DNA from: Adiantum capillus-veneris
Lineage: Eukaryota; Streptophyta; Polypodiopsida; Polypodiales; Pteridaceae
DNA: 60,000 nt
Reading direction: 5' to 3'
Assembly: GCA_014529385.2 (NCBI GenBank)
Contig: CM043950.1
Span: forward strand, 156,213,545 to 156,273,544
In this document: piece by piece, positions 34,522 through 44,822 of the stretch
Layout: each line of letters begins with the position of its first letter
How positions within the stretch are numbered: the stretch's first letter is position 1
The notes under the pieces: model-generated
The model's input: the letters and a program-made list of their open reading frames with translations, nothing else
Told to the model about the DNA's origin: nothing
The model's database searches: none
Position numbers and translations under genes: made by a program

Positions 34522-36157
34522 ATGGACCCCTTCAATGTTGAAGCAGAGGAGGAAGTGCCTTGCTCTGAGGATGCCCCCCAAGACAAACTATCTTATTTTC
34601 TATACTGCATTGGGCTTCAACAGCGCGAGAAAGAGATCAGGCCGATGTTCAATCCAGATTTTTCTTTGCATGAGTGGATTGTCTCCGCGCAACATTACCT
34701 ATGAGTTTTGAGCAGACCTACCAGTAGCAAACGTCTGGTGGCATTGTCGAGATACAAGGAGTTCGTTTTGTTCACATGAAGGATATCAATTTGGACTCCT
34801 CCAAGAAACACATATTTTCTAGGAGTTGCCTTAAGCTGCCAGTGCACTTGCGGATAACAGACTACAAGTGTACACTTCATAACAGCAAGTGTCGAGTGGC
34901 TGAATATTATGCAAGTTTTATTTTATATTTGCATTTAATTTTGGATGAGCATGCTGATGCTGCAAAGGCCTCGCTAGAGGATCAGATTGGGGAGGGTCAA
35001 GAGACCAAGTCTCGGAGAAGCCTTGCCTTGCAGGTTTCAGAGGGAGTGCAGCTTCCGGAGGGTGCTTTGCCTACTAGTGTTCTAACTACCATACCTATTG
35101 GTGATTTGCAGTATGTCTTGCTTAACGACATTATGGAGCTTTTTGACCTTCGAGAGGACTATTGCCTTGCCATTGTGGCACAGAATCTCAAAGAGGATGA
35201 TGCTGTCATTGACCCTGAGCACGACAAGTATTCTGTTATAGATGCCCATGTAAATGACGATGGGTTCGTTGACCCCGCAAGTGCACTTGTGATGATTTAC
35301 AATGATGTTGCTAGGTATGAGTGCACGCTTCCAACAGAAAAGGAGGTCATGGAAGTACAAAAAAAGCTAGGGATTGAAGAAATGGGTAAGGCAAGCACTT
35401 CTTCATCATCTTTGGCCTCAACCTCCAATGCGCCCACTGGAGGTCAGGGCGGCATCAACCTATGGAATGAGGACTTACTTGAGGAAGATGAAAACCAGAA
35501 GGTAATCTTTTTTTATTTGCCTTACCTTTTTGGTTTTTACTTATCTCATTTCATAACTTTAATTTGTTGCAGTTGGTGGTCTATGATGATACCTTCATTC
35601 CTCGCCCTTGTGGACGAGGCATGGGAGATTTAGGGAAGAATTCCTCTCTCGGCCAATACTTAAAGAATCTTAAGTATCCGAGTTTTTTGGTCTTCCATTC
35701 GTCCTTCTCCAATGACAACGCGGAGCTACCCTTGATGACGTTGAAGACACTTTCAAGATATTTAGGAGGGGCCGTCATCAGGTGGAACACAGATAAAATA
35801 ATGCTTTTAGAAAAAAAGACCGCATTGTATATGTTTGGCCAAGGGCCAGGAATATATGGTTTGCGTAGTCGCTATTTTTTGACCCAAGCAGCATATTGTT
35901 TAGCATGCAGAATCACTGACCCTGCGAAATTACTAGAGCATGACAAGCATGCTATGTTTCGCAATAAACAACCAATTGTGCATCTGCCTACTAAAGAAAT
36001 GTCTCTTGTGGCTATGGAGGTGGAGACAAATGTACTGTCGACAAACGAACCTGTAGGACTAGGTTGCAAAAGACCAAGGCAAGAAGAAGATGATAACACA
36101 CAGCAGACAAAAAGGCCAGAATATTTTGTAACTTTTCCTGACGAAGATGAAGAATAG
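34522..36157 (+). CDS. Unknown intron-containing gene 2 of the 18-kb element
   Basis: Start MDPFNVEAEEEVPCSEDAPQ at 34522, running 60 codons to TGA (34702). The main coding text resumes at about 34728 (QTSGGIVEIQGVRFVH) after a TAG that may be a mutation or sit in an intron, and is open to 35501. A clean intron (gtaatctttt to ttgttgcag, 35502-35572) leads in phase to the last exon (LVVYDDTFIPRPCGRGMGDL) and TAG at 36155. Around 500 residues in all. Features: acidic middle (LLEEDENQK), Ser-rich linker, basic KRPRQ nuclear-signal-like motif, very acidic end (FPDEDEE). No family is recognised. It is divergently paired with the H3-Ulp1 gene. The long clean frames suggest it was coding until recently. 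Confidence 0.6.
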
Positions 36158-36306
36158 AGAAGCTCTAATGTATATTGTCGATGCCAAAAAATAGTACATT
36201 TTCTATCAAAACAATGAGTACATTATGTTTCTCACTTTTGTGACTGGTTGTATTCTCTTGGCACAAAAAATTATATTGTGTTACAATGCGCTATCTTTAG
36301 GAAGTC

Positions 36307-36680
36307 TCAAACAACTTGGGTAGGAGTTGTCCAAGTTTTTTCAATGCGTTCTTTTTGAAGTTGCCACTCTGCATGTCGCGATGCCGCAGAAGATGCCTCC
36401 CATATTTCCTTCTTCCGTCTTTTGCTTGCTAATCTCATTGCTTGGCCAATCTGACTGTCTCTGACAGATTCCTTTCGGTGTGTTCTATGCATAAGTTTTC
36501 TATAAGTCCATTGATGTAGTTCCTCCAAACTGTTGGCTTTGTTGCACCACCTCCGTGACGAGTGTGGCTGAAATAGCCAGTACGGGCTTGGTAGTGAGTT
36601 TTCTCCATACCTTGTGTAGACCATATAGACAAGCTACCATACTGCCTAGCAAACTAAGGCATGTGGTTGCATATGATATG
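36307..36680 (-). pseudogene. Last exon of the DDE transposase candidate
   Basis: An acceptor (tttctttttacag) at 36681 is followed by HIICNHMP-stop-FARQYGSL, SIWSTQGMEKTHYQARTGYF and SHTRHGGGATKP, continuing from FIAAWTNQHITHYM in the exon ending at 44823. The HII..HMP...GSL..ST..GME pattern is the C-terminal part of RNase H-like transposases, in which the Glu of GME is a candidate third catalytic residue. One internal stop and a frame change follow, with a charged tail to about 36307. The CACTA element lies in the intron before this exon. Confidence 0.6.
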
Positions 36681-36750
36681 CTGTAAAAAGAAACCAACCT
36701 ATTGTTTATATGTAAATATATAATCACAATTTTATCAAATAAACTAATAT

Positions 36751-36762
36751 CACTACAAGAGG
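36751..36762 (+). repeat. CACTA left terminal inverted repeat
   Basis: CACTACAAGAGG, matching the reverse complement of 44806-44817 base for base. Confidence 0.97.
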
Positions 36763-36809
36763 CTATTCATATTAGCGACGCTCACACAGCGACGCTCAAA
36801 AAAAAATTC

Positions 36810-36871
36810 CCGGCGTCGCTATGAGCGTCGCAAATTTACTTGTAAATTTGTGACACTCATAGCGACGCCGG
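36810..36871. repeat. 30-bp-arm hairpin in the CACTA left subterminal region
   Basis: Arms 36810-36839 and 36842-36871 pair over 30 positions with two mismatches around a two-base loop (tt). The left arm starts ccggcgtcgctatgagcgtc. It contains the GTCGCTA subterminal motif in both orientations. Confidence 0.92.
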
Positions 36872-36954
36872 CTGGGCTAAAAAAATAACAGAGAGCGCCC
36901 AAAAACTCAGATCTCAGATCTGAGTTTTTCGGCGCCCTCAAGCAAGGAGCAGGT

Positions 36955-37092
36955 AACGCTCTCCCTCTCTCTCTCTCTCTCTCTTTCTTCTCCACACACA
37001 CACACACACACACACACGAGGAGAGGAAGGAGAGCCAGGCATGCTCCTTCCCTCTCCTCACTCTCATGTTCCCTTCCCCTCTTTCTCTCTCC

Positions 37093-37147
<55 letters not shown>

Positions 37148-37400
37148 TGTTTTTGAGAGAGAGAGAGAGAAAGAGAAAGAGTACAAACATAAACAAAAAC
37201 GCACACACACATACATAAACAAAGAATGCACACACACATTGAGAGAGGAAAAGAGAGAGAGAGCATGCATAAACAAAAAACGCACACATTGAGAGAGGAA
37301 AAGAGAGAGAGAACATGCATAAACAAAAAACGCACACATTGAGAGAGGAAAAGAGAGAGAAAACATGCATAAACAAAAAAATGCACACACATTGAGAGAG
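36955..37400. repeat. Low-complexity block: (CT)n, (CA)n and a 50-bp tandem repeat
   Basis: (CT)n at about 36960-36984 and 37089-37111, (CA)n at about 36993-37017 and 37111-37144, then a 50-bp unit (attgagagaggaaaagagag ... catgcataaacaaaaa) beginning at 37238, 37288, 37338 and, partly, 37391. Long frames read through this block on both strands are artefacts of composition. Confidence 0.92.
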
Positions 37401-37591
37401 AAACTAATTTAACGTCGTAGGAAACTAATTAAAATTAAAAGACCTAAAGATCTAGCCGACGAGGAGTTGAACTCAAGACCTATTATTCAAGAGGGAAATG
37501 GCATAACCAATCTATCATACTTGGCATGGGTGATAGAAAGGTTATACCATTTATCTCTTTTTATTGGCACACACATCCACACACGCGCACA

Positions 37592-38400
37592 CACACAAGA
37601 AGAAGAGAGTTATAACGTCGTAGGAAACTATCCTAAAAGACGTTAAAGATTAGGTTAGATGTAGACTTACGTTAAATTAGATTTAGGTTTATTTTTAATT
37701 AGATTTACGTTTATTTACGCTAGATTTAGATTTACGTTATATTAGATTAGATTTAGGTCTCCATAGACTGCGATGCCTGCATGAAGCGGGTGAAGAAAGC
37801 CCTCAATGGAATATAGGGTATTGCTGCCTTCACTCATGGTGGGCTCCGTCGATCCAAAAGTACTGGTGAAATGTCTTCAGAAGATAGGGAAGAAGGTGGA
37901 TCTTCAGGGTGGCAAGAGTCACTACATCCCCGACAATGACCATATAGACAACCTCTAGTCATTCAGCAGCAACTTCAAAGTTAGTAACAAGAGCAAGAAC
38001 GGTCCAAAAAGCCAATTGCTGTCCTCAGATGTGGATGGAGATGAGGCAGCGTCACCGCCGAAAGTTAACTCTCACATCTTTAGTGATGAGAATGCCAACT
38101 CTTGCCGAGTTATGTGAAAAATTATGTGTTAAATCAGTTTTAAGGTTCTTATAATCCCTGTTAGTTTAGTTCTTTGTTTTTAATATAACATAATTTACGT
38201 TAGATTTAGATTTATGTTATATTAGATTAGACTTAGGTTTATTTAGGTTTATTTAGGTTTACCCACACACACACACACACACAAGAAGAAGAGAGTTTTA
38301 ACGTCGTAGGAAACTATCCCAAAAGACGTTAAAGATTAGGTTAGATATAGACTTACGTTAAATTAGATTTAAGTTTATTTTTAGTTAGATTTACGCTTAT
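37592..38400. repeat. ~125-bp direct repeats flanking the captured HIPP fragment
   Basis: Copies at about 37592-37740 and 38277-38405 share acacaagaagaagagagtt, taacgtcgtaggaaactat and repeats of ttacgttaaattagattta. They bracket the HIPP fragment, which suggests that intron or flank sequence was duplicated around it. Confidence 0.8.
37757..38117 (+). pseudogene. Captured HIPP (metal-binding isoprenylated protein) fragment
   Basis: After an acceptor-like tttag, the plus strand reads VSIDCDACMKRVKKALNGI, the start of a heavy-metal-associated (HMA) domain with the CxxC metal site. A stop follows, and after a frameshift GSVDPKVLVKCLQKIGKKVD is the second half of the HMA fold. The linker is Ser- and Lys-rich, with one more stop at 37956. 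The end is SDENANSCRVM with TGA at 38115, a C-terminal CaaX farnesylation box. HMA plus CaaX defines plant HIPPs. It lacks the first beta strand, has stops and lies in the non-coding left part of a CACTA element, so this is a transduplicated host gene piece. Confidence 0.85.
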
Positions 38401-38698
38401 TTACGTTAGATCGAGTCCACGCAAGAATTACTTACGGTTTAGGGTTTAGAGTTAGACGAACAGTGAAAAGATCTACTGTGAAAAGATGTTAAGATGCTGT
38501 GAAGTGCTACAGCTAGAGAAGAGGAAGAGGGGTTTTGTCCACTACATGCAGTATCATGTAGACGTGGGTCTGTAGATTTCTTGTACCCACAAATATAGAT
38601 ATTGACCAATAAAGACGAGATTATAACCCGGTGGTTCTGATCTCCGTGCACCTCTAGACCGAGGTGTGCGGGGATTGGACATGACTAGAGGATGTGAG

Positions 38699-38700
<2 letters not shown>

Positions 38701-38779
<79 letters not shown>
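38701..38779. repeat. (GA)n microsatellite, ~79 bp
   Basis: Uninterrupted GA run upstream of the TNP2 start, probably in its 5' untranslated region. Confidence 0.97.
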
Positions 38780-38782
<3 letters not shown>

Positions 38783-38844
38783 GACGAAGAATGCCAATAG
38801 AATATTAAATTTGTTGTCCAGGTTATAAGATTTTTATCCTTATT

Positions 38845-41800
38845 ATGAGTAGTGACGAGGATGTGGGACCGTCCAACCGAAACACCTATCTCTCAACGAG
38901 GGTCTTATGTCCTTGTAATCAATGCAAGCATGCTGTGCGACGGACAAGACGTGTTTCTTTGCAGCACGTTCGCGAATTTGGCGAGTTCGATCCATCTATT
39001 ATAGATCGAGTTGTTGCCAATTATAACTCGTCGGACTCTGACGCTGGCCAACAAGCAGCAATCTTGCAACCCAATAGACGTGTTCGCAGGCGCTTTGGTC
39101 AAGCAGCATATGTGAGGCCACAAGATGTAGCCTCTGACAGCTCGGGGGATGATCATGCAGAGCACATTCCCAACGAGGCAATGTTTGAGCCCGAGATTGA
39201 TGAAATGATCAAGACGATCATGGATTCAGAAAGGCTTATCTATGATGATATGAAAAGTGAAGCCGATACGCCATTGTATAATGGAGCATGTATGTCTAGA
39301 TTGAAAGCACTCCTGGTTCTTCTCAACATGCAGGCAAAGTTTGGATGGAGGGACACTAGCGTCACAGCGCTTTTCAGGTGATCTATTACAATTAGTTTAT
39401 TTTAATAAAACTCTAAATGTATAATGATCTGATAGATTTTTACACGACTGTATCGTATTGTTATGTTGCGTAGATTGCTTAAAGAGCACATACTACCAGC
39501 TGACAATGTGATGCCAGATTCCCGAGATGAAGCAAGAAATATTTTGCGAAACTTGGGGATGGATTACAATTCTATCCACGCTTGTCCTAATGACTGCATT
39601 CTTTTTAGAGGGGAATACATAGACATGGAGAAGTGTCCGAAATGTGATTCCGAAAGATATCGAGTAGATATCCACGGGACAAAAATTCCACAAAAGGTTT
39701 TGCGACATTTTCCTCTGCTTCCTCGCATCAAGCATTTCTTCGAATGTAAGTCCATGGCCGCCCTAGCATCATGGCATGAGGAGAATAAATCTTCGGATGG
39801 TGTGCTACGAATTCTTGCAGATTGCGCAGCTTGGAAACATATAGATGGAACATGGTCGGATTTTGCCATGGAAGCTCGAAATTTGCGCTTAGGCCTGGCT
39901 ATGGATGGCGTAAATACATTTGGTCAAAGATCAACATCTTACAGTGTATGGCCCGTTGTCATCGTCAACTACAACATTCCCCCGTGGTTGACTACGAAGA
40001 AGGGGCACCTATGGCTAAGTTTGATTGTGCCAGGGCGATATAAAGTGGAGAATATGGATGTGTATCTTCGTCCACTATTGGAAGAGCTACAACAATTGTG
40101 GATTGGCATAGAGGTGGTGGATATGAGCCGACACACAGGACGACGGAATGCTTTGATCAGAGGCATTCTAATGTGGACCATGCATGACTATCCCGGGCTA
40201 ACAGAATGCTCAGGTGATCTATTGACACTCCTCACTCAGAAACTGTAAATCTTGTTTTTTCCCATAGTTGATCTATTATCATGTGTATACATGCAGGGCT
40301 TCAAACAAGCGGATACAGAGCATGTGTCACATGTGGACCTAGACTGAATGCACGTAGGGCGCCCTCACTGAAGAAGCAAATCTACGAAGGTCATCAAGCG
40401 TATCTTCCAGAGAATCATGTGTTACGCGACGGATTTTTGGGAAGAGAGCCACCAAGGATGTCTGCACAAGCATGGTTAGAGCAGAAGGAGATGTGCGATG
40501 ACAGATTGCCTCCAGGGATGAAGAGACTATCTCTATGGTACGAGTTACCATACTGGCCCCGACTCACGATGAATCACTTGCTCGATCCAATGCACATATT
40601 CAAGAATGTGGGTAATCTACTATGGGACCATCTTACCGGCAAGAAAGATACTTTGGGAGCCAGATTTGACCTTAGAAATGTGGATCGTATGGAGCAATAT
40701 TGGCCGCAAACAGCGTTTGATGGATCGATAAAACTCCCTAAAGCACCATGGATTTTCACAGGAGCCCAAGGACGCAAAGTAAAAGAGACCATTTGATCTT
40801 TGCGGACCCCCACTGGCGTAATGCACTCGCTCCGAACGTGTTTTAGTAAAGAAGGAAAGCTTACCGGTTTGAAGTCACACGATTGGCATAAAATGTGTCA
40901 GGTACGTTCATAGTGGACTTTAATATCATTGCATAAAATGTGGACTTTAATATCATTGCTGCACATACTCTACAGTTTATTTTACCGGTTGCCATTGAGG
41001 GATGTTTGTCTCTCGACATCCGTAACACAATCTACAAACTTGCAAAGCTGGTGCAATGGATCTCACAAAAGGAGATCAACGTAGACTCCATACCATTCGC
41101 CAAACTAAATGCTGCGGAGCTTGTGTGCATGTTTGAGAAACATTTTCCTACTACCATGCTAACCATTCAGGTGCATCTTCTTGTTCACATAGTTGATGAG
41201 GTGGAAATAGCTGGCACAGTTCATTCCAGATGGATGTTCTTCTTAGAACGTTTCATGAAAACTCTTAAGGGATATGTGCGTCAAAAGGCACGTCCGGAGG
41301 GTAGCATGGCAGAAGGTTGGTTGGTATCAGAGTCCCTAGTGTACATTGGAGAGTGGCTAGACGGATTTGATAAAGCCCGGGACACGCTATGGCGAACCAT
41401 AGATGATGAGCGCATATCTGGGATTGCCATGTGCAATCTCGGTGTTGAGAAGAAGATGACGGAAGATCTAGAGGCTAAAATCAACCGATTTTGTATGCTT
41501 CACAATCCAGTGATGCAAAAGTGGATTTCACAATATGAGGATGCAAAGCAAGAGCGACAAAGGGCACGAATCGAGTGGAGACGGGGAAGACGACCACCGA
41601 TGCACTATCCGACGGTTCTGGAGAGCCTACCAACATTCATGAGCTTAAGATGGTTTCACAACCAATTGAAAAGCGCACAACAATGCGGTGACGAAGTGAC
41701 TGAGGAAGAGTGGGAGGACTCTCGGGGTTGCGCGGCCAAGGTAAGTTTGCAATGTACGACTAGCTAGTGACTTTATTTCTAAATGTTTGAACGGACACTC

Positions 41801-42573
41801 ATAATCTTTGTTCATTGTAGTATAAGTCATACACAGCAGCATGGTGTAAAGGTCGACATTTTAGGGTGGAACGAATCGACAAAAAGCATTTTACTCAAGA
41901 TTGTGGAATCATGGCAAAATTTGAACAGTCTAGTCGACGACGTTCCTCTGATGCAGATCCTGTGGTGACGGAACTCACTTAATTCGGCACGCTACAAGAG
42001 ATTTTGAGGATCGATTACAGAGGATTTTTTGTCGACTTGTTCGACGTGCAATGGTTCAAGATAATCATGGAGGGTCGCAACGCTACTGTGCGTAGAGGAG
42101 AGTCTGGTTTTCTTGAGGTGGATTCTACTAAGAAATGGACTGACCTAAGAGACACTTTCGTACTACCCGAGCATTGTGAACAAGTAAGTATGCAAATAGT
42201 TAACATCCCCCTTTTACAAGTTATGTGCTTGAAAGCTCTCATGTAAGTTATGTGGCTCTGGCAGGTAATATTTCATCCTACAAAGTCTACATCAAACTGG
42301 TGGTACGTCATAGAGGTAGCCCCTCGTAGTGCAAGGACGTATGAAGGCTACCATGTGCCAATCACAACGGCATCAATGGAGGAGATCAGAGAAGATGCTC
42401 AATCAGAAGCCGTTGCGGTGGTGCCAGACGAGCATCAAGATGCTACTACTCTATATGGGGTGCATGCAGAGGAGCTACAAAATGAAACAGAGGATATATG
42501 TTTAAACGGAGAGCTCTATATAGATATAGGAAGTTATGCTGAGTTATGCGAGGATGAGAGAGAGATCTCTTAA
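38845..42573 (+). pseudogene. TNP2-type CACTA transposase gene, six exons
   Basis: Exons 38845-39377, 39474-40213, 40297-40901, 40976-41740, 41821-42183 and 42265-42573, with in-phase gt/ag sites. In order: Cys-rich N-terminus (LCPCNQCKH); zinc-binding ACPNDCILFRGEY and KCPKCDSERY; the TNP2 core RLGLAMDGVNTFGQ, YSVWPVVIVNYNIPPWL and YPGLTECSG; ACVTCGPRLN; MNHLLDPMHIFKNVGNLLW; the DUF4218 region (FEKHFPTTMLTIQVHLLVHI, FLERFMKTLKGYVRQKARPE); and a DUF4216-type C-terminus (DYRGFFVDLFDVQWF). TNP2 cuts and joins the element ends. Two in-frame stops (40794-40796 and 41980-41982, the latter where relatives have Tyr) probably inactivate it. Otherwise it is complete. Confidence 0.92.
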
Positions 42574-42845
42574 AGCCACAAATATTGTATTTGAACAATT
42601 TTGCTCCGTGTTGTAAAAGCTCTGGCTCTCTAAGTACCTTCCATGGTGTATAACGCTCTTTTCTACTCGCGCTCACATCTTTTGATTGAAAATTTTGAGT
42701 TTTCGACTTGCCTCTTCTATCACTCAATTCATTGCGTCATTGTATTTATATGCTTCATTACGTCATTGTATTTAATGGTCTTTGCGTCATTGTCTACTCT
42801 ATTCATTCAATATTAAGTTTAAATATTCGTGTGTTTAATGCAGGT

Positions 42846-44154
42846 ATGGATGATGAGGAGTTTCTTTCTTCTTTGTCACCGCAGCAGAGACAGTGGTACG
42901 TGGAGCATCATCGCTCTTGCACATCATCGCGCGTTCCTACTCCATCCGCATCTCCCTCTCTTTCGGAGCATTCGGCGCGCTCCGAAGCTTCGGCGTCGAC
43001 GAGACGAGCTTCACACTCATCTAGACACCGGCGCTCTAGTGGTGGCGGTGGCGGTTGTTGTGGGGATTCCACCGCCGATGCCTCCACACCGCCTCGTGTT
43101 CGACGAGGCTCTTTACCCTCCTCTTCTTTGCCTGCCCCCACACCAGCCACAACATCGCCATCTACGCCAGGTTTTGCACGGCTGACTGTTCCTAGCAGCT
43201 ACACACCTCTACCTACTCTGCCAGGAGCCACCCCACTCGACACTCCTCGCTTCGGGGCCCAAACACCGGTGGAGACACCTGACGTTCGTACCCCCATCGA
43301 CATGCCACTAGAGACCCCTGCCGGGACACCCAGGTTCACGCGTCACCGGCCAGAGGGCTTGCCTTACTCCGTCGACTTCAGCGGCGGCATCATCATGGAT
43401 GATGACGGTAAGAAGGTGATCTCGTGCATGCGTGGTCTTTGCTCTCAGTTGTTTAGACACTACATACTAAACAAATGGAGTGAAGTACCAAGTGATTTAA
43501 AAAACAGAGTCATCAGCATACTTCATGATGAGTTTCCCGTTCCAACACGGGATCAGCGCTTCAATGAAGACCTGATGAAGATTCGAATGCGCGAATACTG
43601 CAAACACAAGCGTTCCGAAGTGCAAAAAGCAATCAAGCATGGGTGGAATAGGCCAGATTGGCTGGCCAAAGAAGATTGGAAGAATGCAAAGAAAGCAGCG
43701 CGCGAGAATCCCGACAAGTGGAAGCAACAAAAGGATGCAACCAAAGCGTGAGTAGAGGCAGGGAGCTCGCACCACTTGGGGAGCGGTGGATGGGCATCAT
43801 TTGAGGCCGATTTTGTAAGTGTTTTCGCATTGCTCTTTATGTTCGATAGTTTAGGGTTATGAGTTTTTTAATTCTAACATAATGAAATCTTTGTATGTTT
43901 TGATAGTGGTCGATGACAGGACGTGATCCCACACCGTACGAGCGCGAGTACGTAGGCAGGAAGGGCTTAAACGCCCTGATGGACATTCTCAGTTCTCGCG
44001 GCGGCATGGTTAGTATTAGGGTTTACTCTTTTCTATTTTTTGTATTGTTTTATAAATGCCGTTATATGTTTATACTTACTGAAAGCTGTCTTATTGTCTT
44101 TTTTTGCAGAATCCGACAGATACGCCGCTTGGATGCGATGAGACGTCTGACTAG
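42846..44154 (+). pseudogene. TNPA-type CACTA accessory transposase gene
   Basis: Starts MDDEEFLSSLSPQQRQWYVE at 42846 after an acceptor-like tttaatgcag. There is a long Ser/Pro/Thr- and Arg-rich region, then the plant transposase (Ptta/En/Spm) domain with YILNKWSEVPSDLKNRV, FPVPTRDQRFNEDLM and CKHKRSEVQKAIKHGWNRPD. A TGA at 43749 ends the first frame; SSHHLGSGGWASFEADF continues in phase to a donor at 43815. Exons 43907-44008 (WSMTGRDPTPYEREYVGRKG) and 44110-44154 follow. TNPA-like proteins bind subterminal repeats and bring the ends together, consistent with the GTCGCTA arrays here. The TGA may be a mutation or the true end. Confidence 0.82.
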
Positions 44155-44524
44155 ACGACGTAAGTTTAGCCGTAGCTAGATAGCATTAGTTTAGGGTTTC
44201 TCATAGCTTATGTATCATGAGACGGATTATATACATCTTTTTGAACCATGTATATTATTACATTTGTCACCGCAGTTCATTTTTCCAATCAATTCTTTAT
44301 GCCTATGATGTTGTACAATTGTCATTATTACATTTTCCAATCAATTCATTTTGCCTATGATGTGTACAATTGTCAATTTTACGCTTGTCAATTTTGCAAA
44401 CAATGCGTCTTGTGGGTGACTATTTTGGGTCTATTATCTACCCTTGCACTTTTTTTAAAAAGTGAATCAAGTACAATATGCTTGATGGGTGGCAGGGCAT
44501 TCAATGCCCTGTCACCAAAAAAAA

Positions 44525-44790
44525 ATTCTCTCGGGCGTCGCTATAACCGTCGCTATTTATGGCTCTTTAGCGTCGCTATGAGCGTCGCTATAGACTTCTG
44601 TGTAAACGTCGCTATAATCGTTGCTATGACCGTCGCTATGAGCATCTCTATATAGCGACACTTATAGCGACACATATAGCAACGCCTATAGCGACGCATA
44701 TAGCGACGCTCTCGTAGCGACGCTATTAGCGACGGTTTTAGCAACGCCGGGAGTTATAAAAACCCACTGTATTTCCGTCGCTAACAGCGT
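44525..44790. repeat. CACTA right subterminal array of GTCGCTA motifs
   Basis: Thirteen exact GTCGCTA/TAGCGAC copies plus variants (gttgcta, tagcaac). Those on the left of about 44650 read GTCGCTA and those between 44650 and 44745 read TAGCGAC, so the array is one large inverted repeat. The stretch 44155-44524 to its left is AT-rich with no gene seen. Confidence 0.92.
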
Positions 44791-44805
44791 CACAAGAGCA
44801 CACAA

Positions 44806-44817
44806 CCTCTTGTAGTG
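44806..44817 (-). repeat. CACTA right terminal inverted repeat
   Basis: CCTCTTGTAGTG, inverse of the left end, followed by the TAT target duplicate. Confidence 0.97.
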
Positions 44818-44822
44818 TATAC

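Larger units (their letters stand above)
36751..44817 (+). mobile_element. Complete CACTA (En/Spm) transposon, 8,067 bp
   Basis: The left end CACTACAAGAGG (36751) and the right end CCTCTTGTAGTG (44817) are perfect 12-bp terminal inverted repeats, flanked by TAT on each side (36748-36750 and 44818-44820), the 3-bp duplication expected for CACTA. Subterminal GTCGCTA/TAGCGAC motifs crowd both ends. It carries a TNP2-type transposase gene and a TNPA-type gene on the plus strand, plus a captured HIPP fragment. It sits in an intron of the 18-kb element's transposase candidate, so splicing could in principle remove it. Confidence 0.97.

Noticed and set aside
36955-37400. Minus-strand frames up to 161 codons over CT/CA repeats in the CACTA left part
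   Set aside because: Composition artefact of dinucleotide repeats and a 50-bp tandem repeat.
37238-37400. CRISPR-like regular repeats
   Set aside because: The 50-bp units are contiguous tandem repeats without unique spacers, in a plant transposon.
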